From the NCBI RefSeq assembly GCF_005117025.1, contig NZ_SWCO01000011.1, positions 124,001 to 188,000 on the forward strand: a DNA stretch of 64,000 nt, written 5' to 3'. The notes under the pieces are model-generated. The model was not told the origin of the DNA. It ran no database searches and was given only the letters and a program-made list of their open reading frames with translations. The stretch comes from Alteromonas portus (GTDB lineage Bacteria; Pseudomonadota; Gammaproteobacteria; Enterobacterales; Alteromonadaceae). The number at the start of each line of letters is the position of its first letter. Positions within the stretch are counted from its first letter, which is position 1. Made by a program: the position numbers and the translations under genes. Below, piece by piece: positions 9,385-18,657 of the stretch.

Positions 9385-10605
9385 ATGTACGATAATATTG
9401 CGGTTCACCAAAAAGTTATGAGCAGGAGTGCTTTTAATATGACAATGGGGGCAACCACACCGCCCACGATAGATGATCGTTTCGAAAATATGGTCATATC
9501 ACCCGAACGCGTTCTTGAAATGCTAGGAAAGCGCAAGGTGGGTCAAGTCAGCTTCGAACAATCAGAGCAAGGAGACGCTCGCAGACGATTGCTCCACGTT
9601 GAGAAAGTCGCTATTGAAAATAAGCGCCTGCAAGAAAAAACAGAAGCCTCTTATCTAGAATCAGTGAGTCACCATCTTCACGAAGTCTTGCTTGGCGAAT
9701 TAACCGAACAACTCAGCTATACCGACGAACTCGTCCAGAACGTGCTTAATTTACCGGAAAACATTGGCGAACTTTTAGATGCCCTGTCGGTAAAAGCCTG
9801 CTCGGTCTCAAAGTTAGAACCCATAGCTGCCACCATGCCATGGCTTTATGACGACTTAATAGTGATTGTAAATACGCCGCAATTTAGACGCAAAGATTCG
9901 CGAGGACGTATTATTGTTGTTGAAACATTGCGTACGGCTTTAAGCTTTTTAGGTATAGAGAACTTACGAACGTTAATACCTTCATTGATATTAAAGCGTG
10001 CCATGCCTCAAATAACCGACCCCTACCCGTTAATAAAGCAGAAGTTGACGCAGTATTCGACGGGGGTTGCACTTACCGCCAAACGGCTTGCAGCACTAAG
10101 TGACTTGAATAAAAACCAAGCCTACACGTTAGCGATGGTGAGTAATCTAGGGCGCTGCGCTGTAACGCGACTTTATTTCAAGCTGTTCGATAAGATCCAA
10201 CTGCACTTATTACAAGAGTGCCAGAAAGACAAAGAACAAAAGCGCCATGAGGCTTTATTAAAAATTGCGCCGTCGGCTAACCACCTTATTGCTCTGCAAC
10301 AAGAATTTGCTGATGCGGTAAGCGCCGACATCTTAGAATGGATGCACTTCACACGCCTCCCCATTGCACAGCCCATGCGAGACTGCGCCGATAAGCAGCC
10401 TACTCAACCTAAAACTTTGAGCAAAATACTGCATCAAGCGCGAACTTACACACAAATAAGAATGTTACATCAGTTGAAGCTCGTCGATATAAAAGAGGTA
10501 AAACCGCTTTTTTCAGAACAGCGCTACCCTGCTGGTGCACTTGAGAAACTTAAAAGCATGGATATTTTCACCCTGCCGTTAGTAAAAAGCGAGGATGAAC
10601 GATAG
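9385..10605 (+). CDS. HDOD-domain protein
   Basis: A 406-residue soluble protein of the HDOD family, HD-GYP relatives without the metal-binding residues, usually linked to signalling. The domain spans about 120-330: LPENIGELLDAL, CSVSKLEPIAA, ALSFLGIENLRTLIP, and SNLGRCAVTRLYF. N-terminal 110 residues contain charged, probably helical sequence (EKVAIENKRLQEKTEASYLE). No output domain is attached. ATG 9385 follows AAGGCC; later in-frame ATGs at 9418 and 9439 are alternatives. It stands alone between pabA and the ast genes. Confidence 0.75.
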   Translation: MYDNIAVHQKVMSRSAFNMTMGATTPPTIDDRFENMVISPERVLEMLGKRKVGQVSFEQSEQGDARRRLLHVEKVAIENKRLQEKTEASYLESVSHHLHEVLLGELTEQLSYTDELVQNVLNLPENIGELLDALSVKACSVSKLEPIAATMPWLYDDLIVIVNTPQFRRKDSRGRIIVVETLRTALSFLGIENLRTLIPSLILKRAMPQITDPYPLIKQKLTQYSTGVALTAKRLAALSDLNKNQAYTLAMVSNLGRCAVTRLYFKLFDKIQLHLLQECQKDKEQKRHEALLKIAPSANHLIALQQEFADAVSADILEWMHFTRLPIAQPMRDCADKQPTQPKTLSKILHQARTYTQIRMLHQLKLVDIKEVKPLFSEQRYPAGALEKLKSMDIFTLPLVKSEDER

Positions 10606-11134
10606 GCTTTGTTGGCCCTTTCTACCTATTTAGAACAAATTTCGTGCATGAAGAGACCACAAACCTTAAATAATTTATGGATATTCATGCACTCGTTATG
10701 CACTTTTCTCACAATTCATATTCAATGCGCTGAAATATTGACGATTACTCAATGCTTTGAGCGTTTTAAGCAGTATTGAACAGCAAGACTAGGTTCATCT
10801 ATTAAGCCGTTCAAATTATGGTGAAGCATAACAAAACCACCAAGCGGCGCTTTTCTTAGCGCAAAAAATGATTATTACTAATTGATATAGCCCAGTAGTT
10901 AATAGTTATTCACTTTTCCTGCAAATTAAGCCACAGTCCTTATAAATAAAGGGCTGCAGCCCTTTGCATAGAAGACAAATGTTAAAAAAAATGGCATACT
11001 GTAAAACAAATCCGATTAGTTTTTATGCGCCCAATTAATGCTTTTCGTCTCTCGAAGCACGAATAAAACGTACTTGTAGATTCAATAAGCACACTCACAT
11101 TGTGTGATTGGCGCCCAACGCAGAGGTAACAAAG
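10606..11134. promoter_or_regulatory. Regulatory region upstream of the ast cluster
   Basis: A 529-base gap with no credible ORF. It contains a nine-base inverted repeat, GTGCATGAA (10644-10652) and TTCATGCAC (10684-10692), a further TGCAC at 10699-10703, and an 18-base perfect palindrome at 10948-10965. AT-rich DNA surrounds them. I could not find a good ArgR box or sigma-54 promoter, so the control of the ast genes is not readable here. Confidence 0.45.
10948..10965. repeat. 18-base perfect palindrome AAAGGGCTGCAGCCCTTT
   Basis: The sequence equals its own reverse complement over 18 bases. It lies 170 bases before the astC start. A dimeric repressor site or a hairpin in a long leader are both possible. 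It is not followed by a T run. Confidence 0.7.
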
Positions 11135-12343
11135 ATGAACGTAACTCGCGCTACATTTGATGATGTAATGGTTCCTAACTATAACCCAGCAGGTATGGTA
11201 CCTGTTCGAGGTGAAGGTTCGCGCGTATGGGATCAAGATGGAGCTGAGTACATCGACTTTGCAGGCGGTATTGCAGTAAACGTTTTAGGTCACTGTCATC
11301 CAGAGCTAGTGAAAGCCCTTAACGAACAAGGCAGCAAGCTTTGGCACTTAAGCAACGTGTTCACCAACGAACCAGCCCTTCGTCTCGCTAAGAAACTTAA
11401 CGATGCGACGTTCTCTGACAAAGTTTACTTTGCAAACTCTGGTGCAGAAGCCAACGAAGCGGCATTAAAGCTAGCTCGTCGCTGGGCGCTTGATAAGCAC
11501 GGTGAAGATAAAAACCAAATCATTGCCTTCAACAAAGGTTTCCACGGCCGTACTTTCTTTACTGTTACAGTAGGTGGTCAAGCTGCTTACTCTGATGGTT
11601 TTGGCCCTAAGCCTGGCGCTGTTGATCACTGTGACTACAATGATTTAGCGGCCTTTGAAGCACTTATTTCTGACAAAACCTGTGCGGTAATGATGGAACC
11701 ACTTCAAGGCGAAGGCGGAATTATTCCACCAGACATCGATTTCGTGAAAGGTGTTCGCGAGCTGTGTGACAAGCACAACGCATTACTTATTTTTGACGAA
11801 GTTCAGTCGGGTGTTGGTCGTACTGGTCACCTTTATGCTTACATGGGCCTTGGGGTAACACCTGATATCCTAACTACAGCTAAATCGCTGGGTGGTGGCT
11901 TCCCAATTGGCGCCATGCTAACAACGAACGATATTGCTGCTCATCTTAAGCCAGGTACCCACGGTAGTACTTATGGTGGTAACCCACTTGCTTGTGCGGT
12001 AGCAGAAAAAGCGTTAGATATCGTGAACCAGCCTGAAGTGCTTGAAGGTGTACTTAAGAAAGAGGCCCTTTTCCGTGAACTACTAGGTGCTATTAACGAA
12101 AAGTACAACGTATTTGAAGAAGTTCGTGGTCAAGGCATGTTATTAGGTTGTGCGTTAAATGAGAAATACCAGGGCCGTGCACGTGACTTCATGATGGCTG
12201 CAACTAAAGTGAACCTTATGTGTCTTGTTGCAGGCATGAACGTAATTCGTTTTGCACCTTCACTGGTTATTCCTGACGAAGACATTAAAGAAGGTCTTGC
12301 ACGTTTTGAACGCGCCGTTGCTGCCGTTGTAAACGCCGAATAA
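11135..12343 (+). CDS. astC: Succinylornithine/acetylornithine aminotransferase
   Basis: PLP-dependent class III aminotransferase acting on N-succinylornithine in arginine degradation, and often on N-acetylornithine in biosynthesis (argD). From ATG 11135, after an AGAGG site, it has about 402 residues. Motifs include the [13 protein letters not shown] substrate region, [27 protein letters not shown], and the PLP lysine in [14 protein letters not shown] nine codons upstream extends the frame but is unlikely as start. astA and astD follow closely, so a catabolic role is favoured; it could serve both pathways. Confidence 0.9.
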   Translation: MNVTRATFDDVMVPNYNPAGMVPVRGEGSRVWDQDGAEYIDFAGGIAVNVLGHCHPELVKALNEQGSKLWHLSNVFTNEPALRLAKKLNDATFSDKVYFANSGAEANEAALKLARRWALDKHGEDKNQIIAFNKGFHGRTFFTVTVGGQAAYSDGFGPKPGAVDHCDYNDLAAFEALISDKTCAVMMEPLQGEGGIIPPDIDFVKGVRELCDKHNALLIFDEVQSGVGRTGHLYAYMGLGVTPDILTTAKSLGGGFPIGAMLTTNDIAAHLKPGTHGSTYGGNPLACAVAEKALDIVNQPEVLEGVLKKEALFRELLGAINEKYNVFEEVRGQGMLLGCALNEKYQGRARDFMMAATKVNLMCLVAGMNVIRFAPSLVIPDEDIKEGLARFERAVAAVVNAE

Positions 12344-12363
12344 TTACAACACGAGTAGCGAAC

Positions 12364-13401
12364 ATGAATATCATTCGCCCTATCACGAAGGCCGACTATA
12401 ACGCGCTTAAAGAAATCGCCGTTGAATCAGGTATTGGCTTTACGTCTCTACCTGTCAACGACGAGTTGCTGCAGCGTAAAATTGATCGTGCAGAAACTGC
12501 GTTTAACAAACCAAACGTAACCGAACCTGGCGATGAGTCATACTTGTTTGTAATGGAAGATACCACTACCGGACAGGTAGTGGGAACAACAGGTATTGAA
12601 GCGGCGGTTGGTATAGACGATGCGTTCTATCATTACCACTTAAGCAAAGTCGTGCATGCCTCGCGCGAGCTGAACATTCATAACACGGTAGACATTCTAA
12701 CGTTTTGTAATGACTACACCGGTGTTACTGAGATATGTACGCTGTTTCTTCGCGAACAAGCCCGTGGCGGCATTAACGGCCGCTTCCTTTCGAAGGTTCG
12801 ATTCTTGTTCATGATGGAGCACCGTGAACGCTTCTCAGAAACCGTCATAGCTGAAATGCGCGGTGTGAGTGACGAAGAAGGACGCTCACCATTTTGGGAG
12901 TGGTTGGAAACCCATTTCTTCTCAATGGATTTTCCTACTGCCGACTACTTAACAGGCATTGGTAATAAAGTGTTTATTGCTGAACTTATGCCGAAGTACC
13001 CGATATACGTAAATCTGCTTAGTAAAGAAGCGCAAGAAGTCATTGGCGAAGTTCATGACAAAACACGCCCTGCTCTTCAGCTTCTTGAAGAAGAAGGCTT
13101 TTCTTGCCGCGGCTACGTAGACATTTTCGACGCAGGCCCGACGGTAGAAGCAAACTTAAGCCACATCCGCACGGCTCAGTCGAGCTTAAAACTGCCTGTA
13201 GTGATTGACGATAGCGCTGCTGCCCAAGGGCAAACGCACTACATCATTAATACATCAGTATCTGATTTTCGTGCAGTCGCCACCGAGATGACGGTAAGCG
13301 AAGAAAAGCAAGTTGCCGTACTATCTCGCCAAGCCGCTGCTGCATTGAATGTCAAAGAGGGAGAGCACGTACGCTTCGCCCCCGTTACATTCAGAGATTA
13401 A
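12364..13401 (+). CDS. astA: Arginine N-succinyltransferase
   Basis: First enzyme of the AST pathway: transfers succinyl from succinyl-CoA to arginine. The 345-residue length matches AstA. Recognisable family segments are [16 protein letters not shown] at the N-terminus, the [18 protein letters not shown] region and [15 protein letters not shown], and the [20 protein letters not shown] block. It starts 20 bases after astC and ends 13 bases before astD, so the three form one operon. No astB or astE lies in the window; those steps must be encoded elsewhere. Confidence 0.93.
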   Translation: MNIIRPITKADYNALKEIAVESGIGFTSLPVNDELLQRKIDRAETAFNKPNVTEPGDESYLFVMEDTTTGQVVGTTGIEAAVGIDDAFYHYHLSKVVHASRELNIHNTVDILTFCNDYTGVTEICTLFLREQARGGINGRFLSKVRFLFMMEHRERFSETVIAEMRGVSDEEGRSPFWEWLETHFFSMDFPTADYLTGIGNKVFIAELMPKYPIYVNLLSKEAQEVIGEVHDKTRPALQLLEEEGFSCRGYVDIFDAGPTVEANLSHIRTAQSSLKLPVVIDDSAAAQGQTHYIINTSVSDFRAVATEMTVSEEKQVAVLSRQAAAALNVKEGEHVRFAPVTFRD

Positions 13402-13414
13402 AAGGACACCCACT

Positions 13415-14884
13415 ATGCTACATACACATTTTATCAACGGTGAATGGGTTGCCGGACAAGGTCATGACTTAACATCAGTTGACCCTGCAAAAAACGAAGT
13501 AATTTGGGAAGGTAAGTCTGCGACCGCCGCTCAAATTGATGACGCAATTAACGCTGCTCGTGCTGCACTTCCAGCATGGAGCATGAAAACCGTTGAAGAG
13601 CGTCTTGAAATAATAAAGGTTTACGGCACTAAGCTAGAAGAAGCTAAAGCGCACCTTGCTAAAGTTATGGCTAAAGAAACGGGCAAACCAGAGTGGGAGA
13701 CCGCTACTGAGGTTGGCGCCATGATGGGCAAAATTGGTATTTCTGAAAAAGCCTATTTTGAGCGCACGGGCAACGTTGAAAACCCAATGCCTGTAGGTAA
13801 AGCTTTCATTCGTCACAAGCCTCACGGTGTTGTTGCTGTATTTGGCCCATACAACTTCCCTGGCCACCTGCCAAACGGACACATTGTTCCAGCCCTTATT
13901 GCAGGTAACACAGTTGTGTTCAAACCAAGCGATTTGACACCTATGGTTGCACAAGAAATGGTGAAGCTATGGGATGCTGCTGGCCTGCCAGCGGGTGTAC
14001 TTAACCTAGTACAGGGTGAAGTTGAAACGGGCAAGGCGTTAGCATCGCATAACGACATCGACGGCCTTTTCTTTACGGGTAGCTCACGCACAGGAAAAAT
14101 CTTGCACGAGCAGTTCGCAGGTCACCCAGGTAAAATCTTGGCCCTTGAAATGGGTGGTAACAACCCGTTAATCGTAAAAGATGTAGCTGACGTTGATGCT
14201 GCCGTACATGACATCGTTCAATCTGCTTTCATTACGTCCGGTCAGCGCTGTACGTGTGCACGTCGCCTATTCTTACCAGCCGATGCACAAGGTGATGCAA
14301 TCCTTGCTCGCTTAATCGAAGTGACCAAGAATATTAAGGTGGGTGATTATGACGCTGAAGATCAACCATTTATGGGCGCCATGATCTCAAGCAATGCCGC
14401 TGCACTTATGGTGAAAGCACAGCAAGAGCTTGAAAACCTTGGTGGTAAAGTACTGGTTCGCCTTGAACAAAAAGACGAAAGCAAAGGTTTTGCTACCCCA
14501 GGGATTATTGATGTTACTGACATGCTTGCTTCACTGCCTGACGAAGAACACTTTGGTCCACTACTTAAAGTGATCCGTTACAGCGATTTTGACGCAGCTA
14601 TCGCAGAAGCAAATAACACCAGCTTTGGCTTATCAGCAGGTCTTCTTGGCGACAACGAAGAAGATTATCGCTACTTCTTCGCACGCATTCGCGCGGGCAT
14701 CGTAAACTGGAATAGACCTATTACAGGTGCAAGCAGCGCAGCGCCATTTGGTGGCGTGGGCGACAGTGGTAACCACAGAGCTAGCGCGTTTTATGCAGCC
14801 GACTACTGTGCATACCCAGTTGCGTCAGTTGAACTTGATAAAGTTACTATGCCGGGCAAGCTAAGCCCAGGCTTGTCGATGTAA
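13415..14884 (+). CDS. astD: N-succinylglutamate 5-semialdehyde dehydrogenase
   Basis: NAD-dependent aldehyde dehydrogenase, fourth step of the AST pathway. Start at ATG 13415 after AAAGGA gives 489 residues, the usual AstD length; the frame is open further upstream inside astA. Active-site motifs are ALEMGGNNP (general-base glutamate) and GQRCTCARR (nucleophilic cysteine), with [14 protein letters not shown] and FKPSDLTP for NAD binding. Last of the three ast genes; a hairpin and then a DUF1338 gene follow. Confidence 0.94.
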   Translation: MLHTHFINGEWVAGQGHDLTSVDPAKNEVIWEGKSATAAQIDDAINAARAALPAWSMKTVEERLEIIKVYGTKLEEAKAHLAKVMAKETGKPEWETATEVGAMMGKIGISEKAYFERTGNVENPMPVGKAFIRHKPHGVVAVFGPYNFPGHLPNGHIVPALIAGNTVVFKPSDLTPMVAQEMVKLWDAAGLPAGVLNLVQGEVETGKALASHNDIDGLFFTGSSRTGKILHEQFAGHPGKILALEMGGNNPLIVKDVADVDAAVHDIVQSAFITSGQRCTCARRLFLPADAQGDAILARLIEVTKNIKVGDYDAEDQPFMGAMISSNAAALMVKAQQELENLGGKVLVRLEQKDESKGFATPGIIDVTDMLASLPDEEHFGPLLKVIRYSDFDAAIAEANNTSFGLSAGLLGDNEEDYRYFFARIRAGIVNWNRPITGASSAAPFGGVGDSGNHRASAFYAADYCAYPVASVELDKVTMPGKLSPGLSM

Positions 14885-14908
14885 CCCAAGCTTTTCACGT
14901 TACAAAAA

Positions 14909-14933
14909 GGCCGACGCAAGATTTGTGTCGGCC
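14909..14933 (+). terminator. Hairpin after astD
   Basis: GGCCGAC (14909-14915) pairs with GTCGGCC (14927-14933) below a larger loop that can itself pair partly. Only a short T run follows (AGTTTAG), so termination may be partial and the DUF1338 gene 70 bases downstream could still be reached. Confidence 0.45.
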
Positions 14934-15001
14934 AGTTTAGTACCAACCCTATACGAACTATTCGTTTAAAAATAGTCAACGACAGAAAGGACCCTACCAC
15001 C

Positions 15002-15808
15002 ATGCATAGCAACATCGATACGTTGTTTAGCAACATGTGGGACGATTACGTTACCATCACTCCCTCAGCACATAAAATTCATGCACTTTTGGCGGGTGAA
15101 GAAAACACGAACGACATCGTTAACGACCATGTAGCTTTTCGAACTTTTGCTCTTGATAAAACCCGCTTAGACAAGCTTGCTGCGCACTTCTTAGCATTGG
15201 GTTATGAAGCTAAAGGCGACTATGACTTTGAAGCGAAAAAGCTTACTGCAAAGCATTTCGAGCACCCTGACGATACTAAACCAAAAGTATTTATTAGCGA
15301 GCTTCGTGTAAACGAGCTTTCTGAAACTGCTCAAGCAATTATCAAGAAGATGGTTGATCAAATGCCTGAGTCTGTAGTGGATGCCGATAACTTCTTGTAC
15401 TCGGGTAAGCATTGGAACGTTACTAAAGCAGAATACGACACACTGCTTAACGAATCAGAATACGCGGCGTGGATGGCGGCATGGGGCTTTCGTGCTAACC
15501 ACTTTACGGTAAGTGTCAATCACTTAACCCGTACTGACGAGCTTACCGACGTAAACACATTGCTTAAAGAAGCGGGCTTTGTGCTAAATACCTCGGGCGG
15601 TGAGATTAAAGGTGGTCCAGACGTATTTTTAGCGCAATCATCAACCATGGCTGACCGTGCTGACGTAGCGTTTAGCGACGAAACTGTGGCAATTCCAAGC
15701 TGCTTCTACGAATTTGCACAGCGTTATGAGATGCCTGATGGTAAGCTTTACAAAGGCTTTGTTGCCGCATCGGCAGATAAAATCTTTGAAAGCACCAATG
15801 CTAAGTAA
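15002..15808 (+). CDS. DUF1338 protein, 2-oxoadipate dioxygenase/decarboxylase-like
   Basis: A 268-residue member of the DUF1338 family with a VOC-like fold. A characterised family member, HglS, converts 2-oxoadipate to 2-hydroxyglutarate with Fe(II) and oxygen. The expected 2-His-1-Glu set appears present: H43 in DHVAFRTF with R47 four residues later, H167 in NHFTV, and E237 in CFYEFAQRY. AAGGA precedes ATG 15002. Position after astCAD suggests a role beside arginine or lysine breakdown, which is inference. The protein is much shorter than HglS, so the substrate may differ. Confidence 0.75.
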   Translation: MHSNIDTLFSNMWDDYVTITPSAHKIHALLAGEENTNDIVNDHVAFRTFALDKTRLDKLAAHFLALGYEAKGDYDFEAKKLTAKHFEHPDDTKPKVFISELRVNELSETAQAIIKKMVDQMPESVVDADNFLYSGKHWNVTKAEYDTLLNESEYAAWMAAWGFRANHFTVSVNHLTRTDELTDVNTLLKEAGFVLNTSGGEIKGGPDVFLAQSSTMADRADVAFSDETVAIPSCFYEFAQRYEMPDGKLYKGFVAASADKIFESTNAK

Positions 15809-15826
15809 CGAGCTTGCTTAGTCATG

Positions 15827-15853
15827 AAAAAAAGCCCGATAGGGCTTTTTTTG
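15827..15853. terminator. Bidirectional terminator
   Basis: AAAAAAAGCCC and GGGCTTTTTTT form a symmetrical stem over a four-base GATA loop, with A on one side and T on the other. It can stop the DUF1338 transcript on the plus strand and the GGDEF-EAL transcript on the minus strand. Confidence 0.85.
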
Positions 15854-15873
15854 TTTAAGCTTAGCAGAAGACA

Positions 15874-18042
15874 TTACCGATTAGGCTCAGTGGTATGCCT
15901 TGCCAAGAACTGGTCGTAAGGCATGGGCTTATCGAAATAAAACCCCTGCATTAACTGAATATCGGCTTGCTCCATAAACGGTAAATAGGATTCTAATTCT
16001 ACGCCCTCAGCCACTACGTCTATTTGCAAACTCTTCAGCATAGCTATAAGTCCATTAAATAGTGCGTTTGCTTTACTGTCTTGGTGAATACCTTGAATTA
16101 AGCTTTTATCAACTTTTACCGCTTCAAACTGAAAGCTTCGCAGGTAGCTTAAGGACGAAAACCCGCTGCCAAAATCATCAAGCGACAGCCTGAACCCGCG
16201 CTCTCTCAAGGTGTTTAAGGCTCTAAGCGCTAATTTCTCATCGCGAATAAAGACCGACTCAGTGAGCTCTAATTCAATAAACTCAGGAGAAACATTATTG
16301 TCCATGCAAATAGACACGGCCTGATCAGGAAACTTCGGGTCAAGCATTTGATTAGCACTTACGTTCACAGACAACGGAATAGCCTCTCCCTGCTGAGACT
16401 CCATTATAGAAATGTAATCACACGCGGCGTCTAATGCTTGAAGCCCTATCGCGCTATCTAATTTGTGCTCTTCTGCAATAGGAATAAACACCGCTGGAGA
16501 TACCACACCGTGCAAACCCGAAATCCAGCGACACAACACTTCACCGCCTTTCAACTTGCCATGCAAATCGTATTTACCCTGGATATAGAAATCGAGAAGG
16601 TGATTTTCTACCGTTCTTCGCAAGTCATTTACCATACTGACCTGCTGAGTCATACTTTCATAAAGCCCAGGCTCATATATAAATGCCTGTCCTTTACCGA
16701 GTTCTTTAGCGCGGTACATTGCCGCGTCAGCGCACTGCACCAAGCCTTCTATGTTATCGCTGTGCTCTGGATATTGAGCGATCCCCATACTGGCAGAAAG
16801 CATGAGTTCTGTTGCTTTTACAGTGATAACGTCTTCCTCTATCTGACTAATAAGTCTTTCAGAGCGCTCGCTTATCTCTTCCAAATTCTGCTCTGGCAAT
16901 ACAGCAATGAATTCGTCTCCCCCCCACCTACCAACTTCGCCAATAGGACCAAACATGCTAGTTAGAAGCGCACCAACACGCTGAAGCTCAACATCCCCTC
17001 TTTCATGCCCCGCGTTGTCATTAATAGCCTTAAAGCCATCAAGGTCAATAAAAACTAAGACAAAATGCTTCTTTTGTTGAACTAGGCCAGCGATAGACTC
17101 ACGCAGTGAATTGCGGTTGGAAAGGCCTGTTAATTCATCGTGCAGTGCCAGTTGACGTAGCTTGGCTTCATTGCGTTTTCTCTCGCTTATATCGCGCATC
17201 GTTGCAATGAGATACGAAGAGGTTTGTTGATAGGTCTCAAACAGTGCAACAGAAATATCGACAATCTTTATCTCGCCGCTTTGGGTTTTAATCTTTGACT
17301 CAAATCGAACCTGTTTGTCGAGCGCCAGCTGAGCTTTATCAACTTTCTCTGCAATAAATATCTGATTAAAGTCCAGCCCAATGCACTGCTCTTTAACCGT
17401 TGCAGCAATTAATCTTATAAAGGCATCATTACATTCTGTGATAGCCAGATCAGGAGAGAGTACTAACATGGGTTCCCGCGAACTGGCAAAAGCAGAGGCC
17501 ATCAAGTGAAAAGACTGTTCAGCTTTGCGTTGCTGAGTAATATCTTTAGTGGTTCCCACAATGTGCAGCGCTTCACCAGCATTGCCCCGCTTCAACACAC
17601 GGCCCCGCAACCTTATCCATTGATAGCTTTTGTCTAACATTAAGCGAAAGGAAAATTCAACGCGGTCGCGATTGCCAAGAAGCGCCATAGTCCAATGAAA
17701 CTGGAGCCCTTCCAAATCCTCATCATGTACGCGTTCAAGAAGTTGAATTAAGGTGCCAGACCAGGTAGATACACTTTCCGAATAAAGTGAAAAAGAGCGA
17801 AGTTCCATTAGGTCACTTTTCGCTTCCCAACTCCAAAAGGATTCTTGAGACGCCCACAAAGCAAGTTCCAAATCCTTTTGCGCACGCTGACTTTCTTTAA
17901 GCGAAGCATACAGAATTTGCGTCTTTTCTCTCAGTAAGGTTTCTGCTTGTTCTCTAGCATTACGCTCTCTTTTCAACCGCCTTTCAAATAAAGCTAAAGG
18001 GTCGTTTGTAAGGAGTTTGTCATTTGATGTTTCACCTGACAT
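15874..18042 (-). CDS. PAS-GGDEF-EAL c-di-GMP enzyme, H-NOX-associated (HaCE-like)
   Basis: A 722-residue bifunctional c-di-GMP protein. Order: coiled coil (about 17-65), PAS-like domain (65-172), second PAS (180-292), GGDEF (295-455), EAL (465-715). The cyclase signature GGDEF is intact (374-378), but no RxxD inhibitory site is seen before it. The phosphodiesterase set is complete: E501 in EVLCR, N560, E592, DD 622-623, K646 and E679, so both activities are plausible. No membrane segment, hence cytoplasmic. GGAGG precedes the start, only 12 bases after the H-NOX gene. This matches the H-NOX/HaCE pairs of Shewanella, where NO-bound H-NOX tunes the enzyme. Confidence 0.9.
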   Translation of the reverse strand: MSGETSNDKLLTNDPLALFERRLKRERNAREQAETLLREKTQILYASLKESQRAQKDLELALWASQESFWSWEAKSDLMELRSFSLYSESVSTWSGTLIQLLERVHDEDLEGLQFHWTMALLGNRDRVEFSFRLMLDKSYQWIRLRGRVLKRGNAGEALHIVGTTKDITQQRKAEQSFHLMASAFASSREPMLVLSPDLAITECNDAFIRLIAATVKEQCIGLDFNQIFIAEKVDKAQLALDKQVRFESKIKTQSGEIKIVDISVALFETYQQTSSYLIATMRDISERKRNEAKLRQLALHDELTGLSNRNSLRESIAGLVQQKKHFVLVFIDLDGFKAINDNAGHERGDVELQRVGALLTSMFGPIGEVGRWGGDEFIAVLPEQNLEEISERSERLISQIEEDVITVKATELMLSASMGIAQYPEHSDNIEGLVQCADAAMYRAKELGKGQAFIYEPGLYESMTQQVSMVNDLRRTVENHLLDFYIQGKYDLHGKLKGGEVLCRWISGLHGVVSPAVFIPIAEEHKLDSAIGLQALDAACDYISIMESQQGEAIPLSVNVSANQMLDPKFPDQAVSICMDNNVSPEFIELELTESVFIRDEKLALRALNTLRERGFRLSLDDFGSGFSSLSYLRSFQFEAVKVDKSLIQGIHQDSKANALFNGLIAMLKSLQIDVVAEGVELESYLPFMEQADIQLMQGFYFDKPMPYDQFLARHTTEPNR

Positions 18043-18054
18043 TAAACACCTCCG

Positions 18055-18594
18055 TTAAACAACAACAGATATGCTGAATTCGTACGTATGTGGTGTTTTA
18101 AGTTGGTGAGTTTCCCTTTCTAGCGTGCAGTTATAATAGACTGCAGCAGCATCCATTAAGCCTTCAGCTAAAGGGTACAGCTCTCTTTCAGAATAATATT
18201 GCAGGCGCATTGTGGTGTCTGTGCGTGACAGAACTTTGAAGCGGGGAAGATCTGCGTCAGGATAAAGTTTTTTGACTTGGACATGAATGTCACCATCCAA
18301 GTGTTCTAGCATGTTCAACATGCCATCGGTATTGGCCAGCACGTCACCGTGCACGGCACCTAATTTACCAAATAAATAAAAGCCAAAATCGTATAAGAGT
18401 TCATTCGCGGACTTACCCGTTCTTTCCACCAGCACACCAACTAGGCGTTGCATCTGTTCAAACGGGTAATAACCTACTGCCGTGTAAGCTCCGTCGTTCT
18501 CTAATTCAGCTTCCATAATGACATCATCAGCGAACTCAGGAGAAACTTTTTCCTCGAGCATATCGATTAACGATGTGAAAACTATGCCTAACAT
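18055..18594 (-). CDS. hnoX: H-NOX haem nitric-oxide sensor
   Basis: A 179-residue stand-alone haem-NO-binding domain. The N-terminal GIVFTSLIDMLE, the proximal haem ligand H104 in DIHVQVKKLYPDADLP, and the haem-propionate motif YxSxR (YYSER near 140) are all present. Proteobacterial H-NOX proteins bind NO tightly and control a neighbouring kinase or c-di-GMP enzyme; here it is the GGDEF-EAL gene directly downstream in the same operon. GAGGA precedes ATG 18594. It lies 63 bases after parC on the same strand, so read-through from parC or a short own promoter could drive it. Confidence 0.93.
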   Translation of the reverse strand: MLGIVFTSLIDMLEEKVSPEFADDVIMEAELENDGAYTAVGYYPFEQMQRLVGVLVERTGKSANELLYDFGFYLFGKLGAVHGDVLANTDGMLNMLEHLDGDIHVQVKKLYPDADLPRFKVLSRTDTTMRLQYYSERELYPLAEGLMDAAAVYYNCTLERETHQLKTPHTYEFSISVVV

Positions 18595-18657
18595 GTAAAT
18601 TCCTCATTGGTTCCTTTAATGAGTGTAGTTCACCTAAGCATAAGAACAACTTAAACT

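Noticed and set aside
10669..10735. ArgR-like half sites (ATTCAT/ATTCAA) upstream of astC
   Set aside because: Paired half-sites with the right spacing to form an 18-base ARG box were not found; the matches are expected by chance in AT-rich DNA.
10982..11236. 84-codon minus-strand frame crossing the astC start
   Set aside because: Overlaps astC coding sequence and lacks any recognisable feature.
16465..16965. A 166-codon open frame on the plus strand opposite the GGDEF-EAL gene
   Set aside because: It lies entirely antisense to a well-supported enzyme, has no motif, and its cysteine/histidine-rich composition looks like a reading-frame shadow.
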